Origin: Eubacteriales bacterium
Lineage (GTDB): Bacteria; Bacillota; Clostridia; Oscillospirales; CAG-382
Assembly (NCBI GenBank): GCA_028701715.1
Contig: JAQVQF010000074.1
Location: 1 to 9,929 of the forward strand
Reading direction: 5' to 3'
Length of the DNA stretch: 9,929 nt
Shown here: in pieces, positions 1 through 6,445 of the stretch
How the letters are laid out: each line of letters opens with the position of its first letter
Numbering within the stretch: position 1 is the stretch's first letter
Notes under the pieces: model-generated
What the model was told of the DNA's origin: nothing
What the model saw: only the letters and a program-made list of their open reading frames with translations
The model's database searches: none
Translations under genes and position numbers: made by a program

Positions 1-2
1 TG

Positions 3-2174
3 CTCAATTATTTTATCCCGGGAGGAAGCGAATTCGGCGGCAGCACGATTACGCAGCAGCTGATAAAAAACGTGTCTCAGGACGACGATACCACCATACA
101 GCGTAAGGTTCAGGAAATTTTCAGAGCACTGTATGTCGAAAAGCATTACTCCAAGGAAGAAATAATGGAAATGTATCTGAATGTCATTCCCTTTTCACAA
201 AATACAAACGGAGTAAAAGCGGCGGCACGGGTATATTTTAACAAGGAATTAAAGGACTTGACTCTGGTGGAATGCGCCGCTTTGGCGGCAATACCCAAGT
301 ACCCCACATATTATGACCCGCTGCGTAATCCCGACAATAATCTACTGCGCCGCAATCTGATTATAAAAACCATGTATGAGAACGGCTATATTACCCAGGA
401 GGAATTCAATTCCGCATACAATGTTCCGCTTTATCTTGATACGGGAAACAGTAATACGGATTCGGGCGGAGAAGTGGTGCATTCGTATTATATAGATACG
501 GTTATAGACGACGTTACGGAAGCTCTTATGGAGCGTTATAACATCGACAGAACCACCGCAAGCCGCAAGCTGTATTCCGGAGGATTGCAAATAGTCGTCA
601 ATATGGATCCGGATATTCAATCCATAATGGAAACGGTATTTTGCGACGAAAATTGCTTTCCTGCGACAACAGGCATTAAGTTCCAGGCGGCTATGGTCGT
701 TATGGACCCGACCACCGGTAATGTTCTGGGTATTGTGGGCGGAAGAGGCGAAAAAACGGTAAGCCGCGGCCTTAACAGGGCTACTCAGTCGACGCGTCAG
801 TGCGGTTCATCCATAAAGCCCCTTTCGGTTTATGCTTATGCCATTGACAAGGGTATCATTAATTACGGCACACCGATGATCGATCTGCCGATCGAATTCG
901 ATGAGGAAGAAAAAACCTACTGGCCTTCCAACTCGCCTACGGGTTATGACGGGATAATATCGCTTGTCGCCGCCATACAGAAATCGAAAAACACCGCGGC
1001 GGTCAGACTTGTTCAGGAGGTAGGTTTATATAACAGCTTCGATTTTCTGGTAAATCAGCTGGGCTTTACCACGCTTATCGAAAGAAAGGATTACGGCGGG
1101 GTCATCAAGAGCGATATAGCGGTTTCGCCTCTCGCCTTGGGTTCTTTTACCGAAGGCGTAACGGTTCTTGAAATGACGCAGGGCTATACCATGTTCTCCA
1201 ACAGCGGAGCGATTTCCAAGGCGAAGACATTTTCGATGGTCAGGGATTCCAACGGGGAAATAATCATCGATAACCGCGCCCCCGAGCAGAATCAGGCGAT
1301 TTCCGAGCAAACGGCTTATATCTTAACAAAAATTCTCCAAACGGTTGTTACGGATACCAACGGTACCGCGCAGTATATGTTTGCGGGTTATTTGGACTCG
1401 CCCTCTTTTAAACCCAAGATAGAGGTTGCCGGCAAAACAGGCACTACCAACGACGACCGCGACAGATATTTCGTGGGCTACACCCCGGATTATACCGCCG
1501 CCGTTTGGGTGGGCTACGACAACAATAAATCCCTTACCAACCTCAAATATAACCCGGCTACAAGGCTTTGGATCGAGGTATTCAACAGAATATACGCCAA
1601 TCTTGACGCGAAGTCGAAAACCTATAAAAAAGCTTTTGACGAGCCTTACGGTATAATCAAGGCACAGTACTGCATCACCAGCGGTAAGCTCGCGACCGAG
1701 GCTTGTAATTACGATCTTGAGCACATCTTGAACCCAAATAAGTATAATAATGTGGCTACGGGTTATTTTACAATAGACAGCGTGCCCACCGAATACGACG
1801 ACACTCATATCATGTTCAAGTGGGATAAGGAAAAGAAAGCATTATGCCTTGACGGCTGCAACTGCTCAAGTGATAATATCATTGATATTTCCCTGCGGCT
1901 TATAACGCCGAGGGTGTTTAAAACAAACTTGGTGGTGAGCGATTCGCAGTATACCTGCGTGGATCCGTCTTTGCTTGGCAACGATTATGTCTATCCCACT
2001 TCAAGAAACGTGCCTTATTTCTATAATATTTACGCCAAGGGCACCTATCCCGGAAAGTCCAATATATCCTCGTCGTACGAGCCTTATAACAGGATATGTA
2101 TCGAGCATTACAATCCCGGCAAGACAAAAGAGGAAGAATGGGAAACAAGCGACATATTGACCGGCGGAGGTTAA
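3..2174 (+). CDS. Class A (bifunctional) penicillin-binding protein, PBP1A-like, 5' end missing
   Basis: Peptidoglycan synthase of the outer membrane face, joining a GT51 glycosyltransferase to a penicillin-binding transpeptidase. The frame is open from base 3 to TAA at 2172-2174. The GTG at 72 lies inside the glycosyltransferase domain and is not the real start, because residues read upstream of it (EFGGSTITQQLIKNV) are a GT51 motif. Further GT51 motifs follow: RKVQEIFRA, KEEIMEMYLN, AARVYF. The membrane anchor and the first catalytic Glu motif lie outside the window. The transpeptidase shows SxxK as CGSSIKP (nucleophile Ser codon at 807-809), SxN as KSKN (Ser codon at 984-986), and KTGT (Lys codon at 1434-1436), all intact. 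After the transpeptidase comes a C-terminal tail of about 190 residues with several Cys, including ITSGKLATEAC, a motif frequent in Firmicutes PBP1A, and CLDGCNC. The family assignment is secure; the exact paralogue is not. Confidence 0.95.
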   Translation, partial: LNYFIPGGSEFGGSTITQQLIKNVSQDDDTTIQRKVQEIFRALYVEKHYSKEEIMEMYLNVIPFSQNTNGVKAAARVYFNKELKDLTLVECAALAAIPKYPTYYDPLRNPDNNLLRRNLIIKTMYENGYITQEEFNSAYNVPLYLDTGNSNTDSGGEVVHSYYIDTVIDDVTEALMERYNIDRTTASRKLYSGGLQIVVNMDPDIQSIMETVFCDENCFPATTGIKFQAAMVVMDPTTGNVLGIVGGRGEKTVSRGLNRATQSTRQCGSSIKPLSVYAYAIDKGIINYGTPMIDLPIEFDEEEKTYWPSNSPTGYDGIISLVAAIQKSKNTAAVRLVQEVGLYNSFDFLVNQLGFTTLIERKDYGGVIKSDIAVSPLALGSFTEGVTVLEMTQGYTMFSNSGAISKAKTFSMVRDSNGEIIIDNRAPEQNQAISEQTAYILTKILQTVVTDTNGTAQYMFAGYLDSPSFKPKIEVAGKTGTTNDDRDRYFVGYTPDYTAAVWVGYDNNKSLTNLKYNPATRLWIEVFNRIYANLDAKSKTYKKAFDEPYGIIKAQYCITSGKLATEACNYDLEHILNPNKYNNVATGYFTIDSVPTEYDDTHIMFKWDKEKKALCLDGCNCSSDNIIDISLRLITPRVFKTNLVVSDSQYTCVDPSLLGNDYVYPTSRNVPYFYNIYAKGTYPGKSNISSSYEPYNRICIEHYNPGKTKEEEWETSDILTGGG

Positions 2175-2224
2175 ATTTTTCCGGTAAAACCGCAGATTAA
2201 AACAAAGACAAGAGAATTAAAATC

Positions 2225-2266
2225 GGGCTGATGTAAGTTCATAAACCGAACTTGCATCAGCCCTTT
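2225..2266. terminator. Probable bidirectional intrinsic terminator between convergent PBP and spoIIP genes
   Basis: A 16-bp stem (2225-2240 with 2248-2263, one G-T wobble, seven-base loop) starts with GGGCTGATG and ends with CATCAGCCC. It is followed by TTT and then a T-rich run on the plus strand. On the minus strand it is followed by GATTTTAATTC. It sits between the stop of the penicillin-binding protein gene and the stop of spoIIP, so it probably ends both transcripts. The T runs are short on both sides. Confidence 0.75.
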
Positions 2267-2337
2267 CAACCTTATTTAATGCTTTGTGTTTTGTACTCTG
2301 TGCCTGAGGCGTTGAGGTGTATATTTTACATTTTACA

Positions 2338-3387
2338 TTATTTAAAGGCTTCCGCCATTGCTTTCGCCGTCAGCCTTGCGCAGGAAAGCGCTTCTTCCAA
2401 CGTATTTCCGCAGGAACCGATTTCGATAAGCAGCGCGCCGGCGGAAAGCTCCTGATTGAACGACGCGGTACGCAGATATATCGGACGGGCGAGTGTCGGG
2501 TACAGTTCATTTATCTTTGACTGGAGATGCACCGCCGCGGTAAAATTGTCAAGCCATCCGGAATGACTGCTCCCGCTCTCATCGGTGCCGACCACTATCA
2601 TGACCTGAGCCACATTTTCCCCGTTTATTTCGGAAATCAGCTTGACCTGCTTTTCGGACATCATCACGCTGTCGCGGTGGATATCGATGACATAACATAT
2701 CGACGGATACATATGCAGCCATGCTTTGACCGCTTTTTTACTGTTGGTATAAGATTCGCTGTAACTCTCCTTGTCGTACATTTCGGTGTCATGAATTACA
2801 TTAATTCCGTGGCTTCTTAATTCCTCGGCAAAAGCCTCGCCCACGGCCACCACATTTTCCGTAATATCCTCCGATCTGAATGATTCGCCTGTTTCATATG
2901 TATCGCCTTCTATATAGCTCTCGGTACCGTGAGTATGATATATCAGCACCGTAGGTCCTTCCGCATATATGCAACCGGCCGATACCGCCGCGGCAATACA
3001 TTTGTCTGTATTTATCGTATAATTAGTTTGATTTATGACAAATATTGAAGGGTTCTGGCTTTTTGTATAACGGGCGAGATTAACCGAGGATACAAAAACA
3101 GCATCCCCTTCGTAGCTTGTATCGTCTTTTATGATAACGGAGCCCCAGGTACTGTCGATTATAGTTATTTCCTCCGGATTGGCAAGCTTTTCGCCTTCGC
3201 TGGTTTCAATGCTTTCCGTTTCGCTTGAAACGGAACTACTCAGCTTACCGTATATCGCCTTTGCCATGCTTTTCGGCAGCAGCTTTACGAACAGAGCGGA
3301 AACGATCATCACCGAAACACATAACACAATACAGGTGCAAAGTCTGCTGAAAGCCTTTACGGCTTGTCTTTTTCTAATCTCCCACAT
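2338..3387 (-). CDS. spoIIP: Stage II sporulation protein P (engulfment peptidoglycan hydrolase)
   Basis: 349 residues. SpoIIP works with SpoIID and SpoIIM in the DMP complex, cutting peptidoglycan (amidase and endopeptidase) so that the mother cell membrane can migrate around the forespore. A basic N-terminus and one membrane segment (about residues 16-36) are followed by a Ser/Glu-rich linker (about 50-70) and then the hydrolase domain. Visible family motifs are VLIYHTHGTESY (147-158), VIDIHRDS (233-240) and LLIEIGSCGNTLEEA (319-333). The His and Glu residues in these motifs are the likely zinc ligands and catalytic residues. The start is supported by an AAAGGA-type ribosome binding site upstream of the ATG. 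It lies 85 bases downstream of gpr on the same strand, as in Bacillus, and is probably co-transcribed with it. Confidence 0.95.
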   Translation of the reverse strand: MWEIRKRQAVKAFSRLCTCIVLCVSVMIVSALFVKLLPKSMAKAIYGKLSSSVSSETESIETSEGEKLANPEEITIIDSTWGSVIIKDDTSYEGDAVFVSSVNLARYTKSQNPSIFVINQTNYTINTDKCIAAAVSAGCIYAEGPTVLIYHTHGTESYIEGDTYETGESFRSEDITENVVAVGEAFAEELRSHGINVIHDTEMYDKESYSESYTNSKKAVKAWLHMYPSICYVIDIHRDSVMMSEKQVKLISEINGENVAQVMIVVGTDESGSSHSGWLDNFTAAVHLQSKINELYPTLARPIYLRTASFNQELSAGALLIEIGSCGNTLEEALSCARLTAKAMAEAFK

Positions 3388-3472
3388 TTATAAAACCATT
3401 CCTTTCGCAATTGAAATTCTAAAAGCTCCGGCTTTCAGAAAATTACGCTTCCGGTATGATTTTATGAAAGTG

Positions 3473-4387
3473 TCATGAAGTGTATTCCTGCATTTCGCCG
3501 AGAGTGAGATTTTTGTGGACCGTGAGGTTAATAGCGTCGGCTATAAGACGTGAAAGCTTGTCCGATATGACATCGCCTTCTTTGGGTGTGATAAACATTG
3601 TTTTTCCGCTGCCGGAAAGCAGTTTTTCGGATATCTCATCGGACACGCTGCCGTTTCCCGCTTCCTCGAGAAGATCACAGGCCAATGTCGCCGCGTCAAC
3701 CACGGTGGGTACACCTATGGCGACGACCGGTACGCCGGATGTATCCTTTGTCAGTCCCGCTCGGGTATTGTAAACTCCCGAACCCGGGGTTATTCCCGTG
3801 TCGGAAAGCTGAATAGTCGTCGCAAGGCGCGATAAACGGCGCGACGCGAGCGAATCCACGGCGATTATGCAATGAGCGGAGCAGTTTTTGTTTGTGCAAA
3901 GCACCACATCGGTGGATTCCATACCCGTCTGTCCCAACACCCCGGGAGTTATCGCCGCCGAGGAACCGAAGCCCGCGTTGCGGAAAAGTTCCGGATTCGA
4001 CTGCTTTATATGTCGGGTTACGAGGAGCTTTTTAACAACCTTCGGTCCTATCGCGTCGGAGGTTATGCTCTCGTTCCCAAGCCCCGCCGTCAGGTAGCAG
4101 CCGCCGTCGGGCGGAAGCGTCGGCACAAGCCTGTCAAGCAGATTGGATATCGCCTTGGCGGCGGTCTCAAAGCGGTTTCTGTCGGCTTCCCATATGCGTC
4201 CGACATCGACGGTGATATATTTCCCGGCGGGTTTACCCGCTTCCGTTTCTCCCTCGGGTGAGATAGTTACCGTGGTTATATGAAACCCGTTTATAGTTTC
4301 CTCGGCAAGGGTTATTCCCTTGTTTTTACCCTCGCCGGTTTTTATTTCGTTTATTTCAAGAGCGAGATCGGTTCTGCGTCTTAACAT
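3473..4387 (-). CDS. gpr: GPR spore protease (germination endopeptidase, peptidase family A25)
   Basis: 304 residues, somewhat shorter than Bacillus GPR (about 370). GPR is made in the forespore as a zymogen, self-processes near its N-terminus, and degrades small acid-soluble spore proteins at germination. Family signatures: RRRTDLALE at residues 3-11 (resembling the self-cleavage and substrate motif), GLGNESITSDAIGPKVV (102-118), LVTRH (122-126), PGVLGQTGMES (148-158), IIAVDSLASR (174-183), IQLSDTGITPGSGV (192-205), and VAIGVPTVVDA (222-232). By position, Asp111 (in TSDAIGP) and Asp178 (in VDSLAS) probably match the two catalytic aspartates described for the family; this is inferred from spacing. 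The ATG at 4387 follows GGGGGA (4398-4393) at a five-base spacing. Confidence 0.96.
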   Translation of the reverse strand: MLRRRTDLALEINEIKTGEGKNKGITLAEETINGFHITTVTISPEGETEAGKPAGKYITVDVGRIWEADRNRFETAAKAISNLLDRLVPTLPPDGGCYLTAGLGNESITSDAIGPKVVKKLLVTRHIKQSNPELFRNAGFGSSAAITPGVLGQTGMESTDVVLCTNKNCSAHCIIAVDSLASRRLSRLATTIQLSDTGITPGSGVYNTRAGLTKDTSGVPVVAIGVPTVVDAATLACDLLEEAGNGSVSDEISEKLLSGSGKTMFITPKEGDVISDKLSRLIADAINLTVHKNLTLGEMQEYTS

Positions 4388-4417
4388 ATAAATCCCCCAT
4401 GTATTTGTCCTTTTGAG

Positions 4418-4446
4418 TATTTTTACCGAAACTAAAATTTAAATAC
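4418..4446 (-). promoter_or_regulatory. Candidate sigma-F/sigma-G promoter for gpr
   Basis: On the minus strand, GTATT (4446-4442) resembles the forespore -35 GYATA. After 14 bases comes GGTAAAAATA (4427-4418), which fits the sigma-F -10 pattern GGnnAnAnTA. The predicted transcript would start about 24 bases before the gpr ATG, leaving just enough leader for its ribosome binding site. Transcription of gpr by sigma-F and sigma-G is established in Bacillus subtilis; use of this site here is inferred. Confidence 0.55.
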
Positions 4447-4452
4447 ATCGGC

Positions 4453-4481
4453 TTGAAATGTTCTTTATACTTTGATATAAT
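4453..4481 (+). promoter_or_regulatory. Strong sigma-A promoter for the GNAT acetyltransferase gene
   Basis: TTGAAA (4453-4458), a 17-base spacer and TATAAT (4476-4481) make a near-consensus housekeeping promoter, about 38 bases before the acetyltransferase ATG. Its -35 box lies only six bases from the -35 box of the divergent gpr promoter candidate. Confidence 0.8.
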
Positions 4482-4519
4482 AGTCATGAATATAAATTTC
4501 CATAAATGAGGATGAACAA

Positions 4520-5254
4520 ATGAACGACAGCAAAGCGTCTGAATTATTTGAGGGCTGGAACGATACATTGATACTGTCTTGCCTGCAAGGGTATATGGGT
4601 GAATTGGTAACCGATAATGTTGATAAGCCTGCTTCGGCAATGATTAATTCGGGCGATTTTTGCTTTTTTGCCGGGAATCCAAACACAGAATTTTTTAGCT
4701 CGATATGCGGATATAAGCTTTTAGCACCTAAGGATAAGCCCTGGGAAGAAGCAATAGAAAATTATTACGGAAAAAGGGTTAATAAAATACTTCGTTATGC
4801 CATAAAAAAAGAACCTGATGTATTTGATAAAGAAAAGCTGACCTCATTTATAAACCGACTTCCCGAAAGCTATGAGCTGACTTTTTTTAACGAGGATATA
4901 TACAATATGGCGTGCAATGAAGCATGGTCCGCTGATTTATGTTCACGCTTTCCCACATACGCCGAATACAGGGAAAAAGCTTTCGGAACGGCAATCTTAT
5001 ATGAAGGGAAGCTTGTTTCGGGCGCTTCCCCTTATGGCATATATGACGGAGGGATTGATATCGAAATAGATACCAAACCCGAATTCAGGCAAAAGGGACT
5101 AGCAACGGCGTGCGGAGCCAAGCTGATATTGGCATGCTTGGATAAAGGAATATATCCGGGCTGGGATGCCCACGACTTGCGTTCGGTAGCATTGGCGGAA
5201 AAACTGGGGTACCATCTTGACCACCCATATGTCACATATGAGCTGTCTGTCTGA
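4520..5254 (+). CDS. GNAT family N-acetyltransferase, ZmaR-like
   Basis: 244 residues. The C-terminal half is a GNAT domain: a strand region GGIDIEIDTKPEFR (177-190) leads into the acetyl-CoA pyrophosphate loop RQKGLA (190-195, the R/QxxGxA motif), then the helix ACGAKLILACLDKG and the segment SVALAEKLGYH (222-232), where GNAT proteins usually place the N/S...A..k.GF element. The N-terminal half (1-150) lacks a pattern I recognise, which fits the two-part GNAT group that includes the zwittermicin A self-resistance enzyme ZmaR. The substrate is unknown; a small molecule or antibiotic amine is a guess from family alone. The start follows GAGGA (4508-4512). It stands alone between gpr and rpsT with its own promoter. 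Confidence 0.8.
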   Translation: MNDSKASELFEGWNDTLILSCLQGYMGELVTDNVDKPASAMINSGDFCFFAGNPNTEFFSSICGYKLLAPKDKPWEEAIENYYGKRVNKILRYAIKKEPDVFDKEKLTSFINRLPESYELTFFNEDIYNMACNEAWSADLCSRFPTYAEYREKAFGTAILYEGKLVSGASPYGIYDGGIDIEIDTKPEFRQKGLATACGAKLILACLDKGIYPGWDAHDLRSVALAEKLGYHLDHPYVTYELSV

Positions 5255-5276
5255 TTGCATTTTATGGTAATTTAAG

Positions 5277-5299
5277 AAAAACAAATATTTAATGTTTTT
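5277..5299 (+). terminator. Weak A/T hairpin terminator after the acetyltransferase gene
   Basis: AAAAACA (5277-5283) pairs with TGTTTTT (5293-5299) across a nine-base loop, ending in a T6 run (5295-5300). It is the only hairpin plus T run between the acetyltransferase stop and the rpsT promoter. The stem is almost all A-T, so termination may be inefficient. Confidence 0.4.
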
Positions 5300-5311
5300 T
5301 CATTTTCCCTA

Positions 5312-5340
5312 TTGCAAAATTAAAAAAAGTATGATAATAT
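5312..5340 (+). promoter_or_regulatory. Promoter for rpsT
   Basis: TTGCAA (5312-5317), a 17-base spacer and TAATAT (5335-5340), with an extended -10 TG one base upstream (5332-5333). It implies a leader of about 75 bases before the rpsT ATG. Confidence 0.6.
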
Positions 5341-5367
5341 AACAAAGTGCCTGAAAACGAGGGTACA

Positions 5368-5399
5368 CCCGGACTATGCTTATTTTAACGGCGTTCGGG
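5368..5399 (+). promoter_or_regulatory. rpsT leader hairpin
   Basis: Within the predicted rpsT leader, CCCGGAC (5368-5374) pairs with GTTCGGG (5393-5399), a 7-bp stem with one G-U pair and an 18-base loop. It ends seven bases before the AAGGAGG ribosome binding site (5407-5413). Ribosomal protein genes are often autoregulated through leader structures, so this could be an S20 binding site. No conservation evidence is available from one sequence. Confidence 0.35.
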
Positions 5400-5420
5400 A
5401 ATAAACAAGGAGGTTTATAA

Positions 5421-5684
5421 ATGCCTAATATCAAATCTGCGAAGAAAAGAGTAAAAGTCACCGAAACCAAGACACTTCAAAACAAGATGTATAAATCCGC
5501 TCTCAAAACATCGATAAAGAAGTTTAAATCGGCGATTGCCGCCGGCGACAAAGCTCTTGCTCAGACGACTTATATCGACGCTGTATCCATGGTTGACAAA
5601 GCTGTGACCAAGGGTATTTTGCACGCAAACAACGCCGCGCGTAAAAAGAGCCAGTATGCTGTTTCGTTAAATTCCCTTTCATAA
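5421..5684 (+). CDS. rpsT: 30S ribosomal protein S20
   Basis: 87 residues, the normal length. It begins PNIKSAKKRVKV and is Lys/Ala-rich and helical throughout, as expected of S20, which binds 16S rRNA early in small-subunit assembly. Typical residues near the end are LHANNAARKKSQYA (67-80). The ATG is preceded by AAGGAGG at a seven-base spacing. The gene is divergent from gpr, as in Bacillus, but here an acetyltransferase gene separates them. The tRNA cluster begins about 90 bases downstream with no clear T-run terminator between. Confidence 0.97.
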   Translation: MPNIKSAKKRVKVTETKTLQNKMYKSALKTSIKKFKSAIAAGDKALAQTTYIDAVSMVDKAVTKGILHANNAARKKSQYAVSLNSLS

Positions 5685-5699
5685 TCAAATAGGCGTTTT

Positions 5700-5729
5700 T
5701 TGGTATAATCATAGGTTTATGAGTATATA
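5700..5729 (+). promoter_or_regulatory. Candidate promoter for the tRNA-Gly/Arg/His cluster
   Basis: TTGGTA (5700-5705), an 18-base spacer and TATATA (5724-5729), about 45 bases before mature tRNA-Gly. A second -10-like TATAAT at 5704-5709 has no good -35. The choice is uncertain. Confidence 0.35.
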
Positions 5730-5764
5730 TGCGTTGCCGCTGTTTTAATATCCGGCAACGGCAT
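5729..5764 (+). other. Stem-loop between rpsT and tRNA-Gly
   Basis: ATGC-GTTGCCG (5729-5739) pairs with CGGCAAC-GCAT (5753-5764), with one bulged G (5760) and a 13-base loop. No T run follows, so it is a poor intrinsic terminator. It may be a processing or pausing hairpin if rpsT and the tRNAs share a transcript. Confidence 0.4.
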
Positions 5765-5773
5765 GCTTAAGGC

Positions 5774-5847
<74 letters not shown>

Positions 5848-5850
5848 TTT

Positions 5851-5927
5851 GTGCCTTTAGCTCAGCCGGATAGAGCAACTGCCTTCTAAGCAGTAGGTCG
5901 AGGGTTCGAGTCCCCCAAGGCACGCCA
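5851..5927 (+). tRNA. tRNA-Arg (anticodon UCU)
   Basis: Acceptor GTGCCTT pairs with AAGGCAC (5917-5923). The anticodon stem ACTGC/GCAGT encloses CTTCTAA with anticodon TCT at 5885-5887. GGTTCGAGTC T-loop region is standard, and CCA is encoded at 5925-5927. It decodes AGA and AGG. Confidence 0.97.
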
Positions 5928-5931
5928 AAAT

Positions 5932-6009
5932 GGTGGATGTAGCTCAGGTGGTTAGAGTACTAGGTTGTGGCCCTAGGGGTCGAGGGTTCAACTCCCTTCA
6001 TCCACCCCA
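5932..6009 (+). tRNA. tRNA-His (anticodon GUG)
   Basis: The anticodon stem CTAGG/CCTAG encloses TTGTGGC with anticodon GTG at 5967-5969. An extra G at 5932 pairs with C73 (6006), the G-1 identity element of bacterial tRNA-His. Acceptor GTGGATG (5933-5939) pairs with CATCCAC (5999-6005). CCA is encoded at 6007-6009. Confidence 0.97.
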
Positions 6010-6013
6010 TAAG

Positions 6014-6036
6014 AACACACGCTTGTGTGTTTTTTG
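6014..6036 (+). terminator. Intrinsic terminator of the Gly-Arg-His tRNA transcript
   Basis: AACACAC (6014-6020) pairs with GTGTGTT (6025-6031) over the loop GCTT and runs into T6. It directly follows tRNA-His. The roughly 100 A/T-rich bases from here to tRNA-Pro hold no gene, and I find no convincing promoter in them. Confidence 0.85.
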
Positions 6037-6115
6037 TTTATCTTCATATATAAGTCGGATTTTTGTCTTTGCGTTAATCTTTATTGTTTTATTATCTCAT
6101 TATTTAATATAATTC

Positions 6116-6191
6116 CGGGGTGTTGCGCAGTTGGTAGCGCGCTTGGTTTGGGACCAAGAGGCCGCAGGTTCGAATCCTGTCACTCCGACCA
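6116..6191 (+). tRNA. tRNA-Pro (anticodon UGG)
   Basis: Acceptor CGGGGTG pairs with CACTCCG (6181-6187, one G-U). The anticodon stem CTTGG/CCAAG encloses TTTGGGA with anticodon TGG at 6149-6151. The T-stem is GCAGG/CCTGT, and CCA is encoded at 6189-6191. The terminal A is also the first base of the terminator stem. Its 3' end, from position 6168 on, is repeated twice downstream. The only TATAAT (6108-6113) lies two bases upstream of the mature 5' end, too close to be its promoter. Confidence 0.96.
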
Positions 6192-6306
6192 ACAGTCTGT
6201 GATAATACAGACTGTTCTTACCTGAATATCGAAAGGCAGTGACAGGGATGAGAAACTGCGAGTAAACGGGGTCCCCGGGAAACCCCTCGGTTTCACGGGG
6301 TAAAAA
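6168..6306 (+). repeat. Tandem repeat copy 1 (139 bp): tRNA-Pro 3' end, terminator, structured spacer
   Basis: Begins at GTTCGAATCCTGTC in the T-arm of the genuine tRNA-Pro gene, runs through its CCA end and terminator hairpin, then an 85-90-base spacer ending CACGGGGTAAAAA. It differs from copy 2 at only two positions (C/T at 6217 in the terminator T run, C/T at 6286 in a spacer hairpin loop), about 98.6% identity by direct comparison. Confidence 0.97.
6191..6219 (+). terminator. Terminator hairpin after tRNA-Pro (copy 1)
   Basis: A perfect 10-bp stem AACAGTCTGT/ACAGACTGTT (6191-6200, 6207-6216) with loop GATAAT. The T run is broken by a C (TGTTCTTA), so read-through into the repeat array is plausible. 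Confidence 0.75.
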
Positions 6307-6325
6307 GTTCGAATCCTGTCACTCC
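6235..6325 (+). other. Hairpin-forming spacer element with an inverted tRNA-Pro 3' end (copy 1; copy 2 at 6374-6464)
   Basis: The left end (6235-6256), containing AGTGACAGG (6238-6246), is an imperfect inverted copy of the tRNA-Pro 3' end that forms the right end (6307-6325, containing CCTGTCACT). Pairing is nine consecutive bases plus flanking pairs with single-base bulges and two G/A mismatches. Inside, CCCCG-G-GAAACC pairs with GGTTTC-A-CGGGG (two stems of five and six pairs around one mismatch). The strings CGGGGT and CCCC occur more than once and allow alternative folds. There is no reading frame of note. It could be a REP/MITE-like element or a structured RNA. Confidence 0.7.
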
Positions 6326-6445
6326 GACCAACAGTCTGTGATAATACAGACTGTTTTTACCTGAATATCGAAAGGCAGTGACAGGGATGAGAAACTGCGA
6401 GTAAACGGGGTCCCCGGGAAACCCTTCGGTTTCACGGGGTAAAAA
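6307..6445 (+). repeat. Tandem repeat copy 2 (139 bp)
   Basis: An exact-period second unit. It starts with a detached copy of the last 24 bases of tRNA-Pro including CCA, but no 5' half of a tRNA precedes it: the T-stem 5' strand GCAGG is replaced by AAAAA. It carries its own terminator hairpin (6330-6355) and the same spacer. The near identity of the units points to recent duplication or ongoing homogenisation. Confidence 0.97.
6330..6358 (+). terminator. Terminator hairpin, copy 2
   Basis: The same 10-bp stem as copy 1, followed by an unbroken T5 (6354-6358), so it should be more efficient than the first. Confidence 0.75.

Noticed and set aside
342..1808. Antisense frames opposite the penicillin-binding protein (342-620, 1026-1310, 1323-1808)
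   Set aside because: Shadow frames of a well-conserved coding sequence, with no ribosome binding sites or domain-like motifs.
2318..2340. Short direct repeat ATTTTAC at the 3' end of spoIIP
   Set aside because: Two copies of a seven-to-eight-base A/T-rich motif are expected by chance here.
3480..4261. Plus-strand frames opposite gpr (3480-3773, 3598-3816, 3872-4261, 3888-4097)
   Set aside because: They are antisense to gpr, whose motifs cover the full length. Their composition is biased by the opposite-strand codons.
6108..6113. TATAAT as the promoter of tRNA-Pro
   Set aside because: It lies two bases before the mature tRNA, so transcription would begin inside the tRNA. There is no matching -35.
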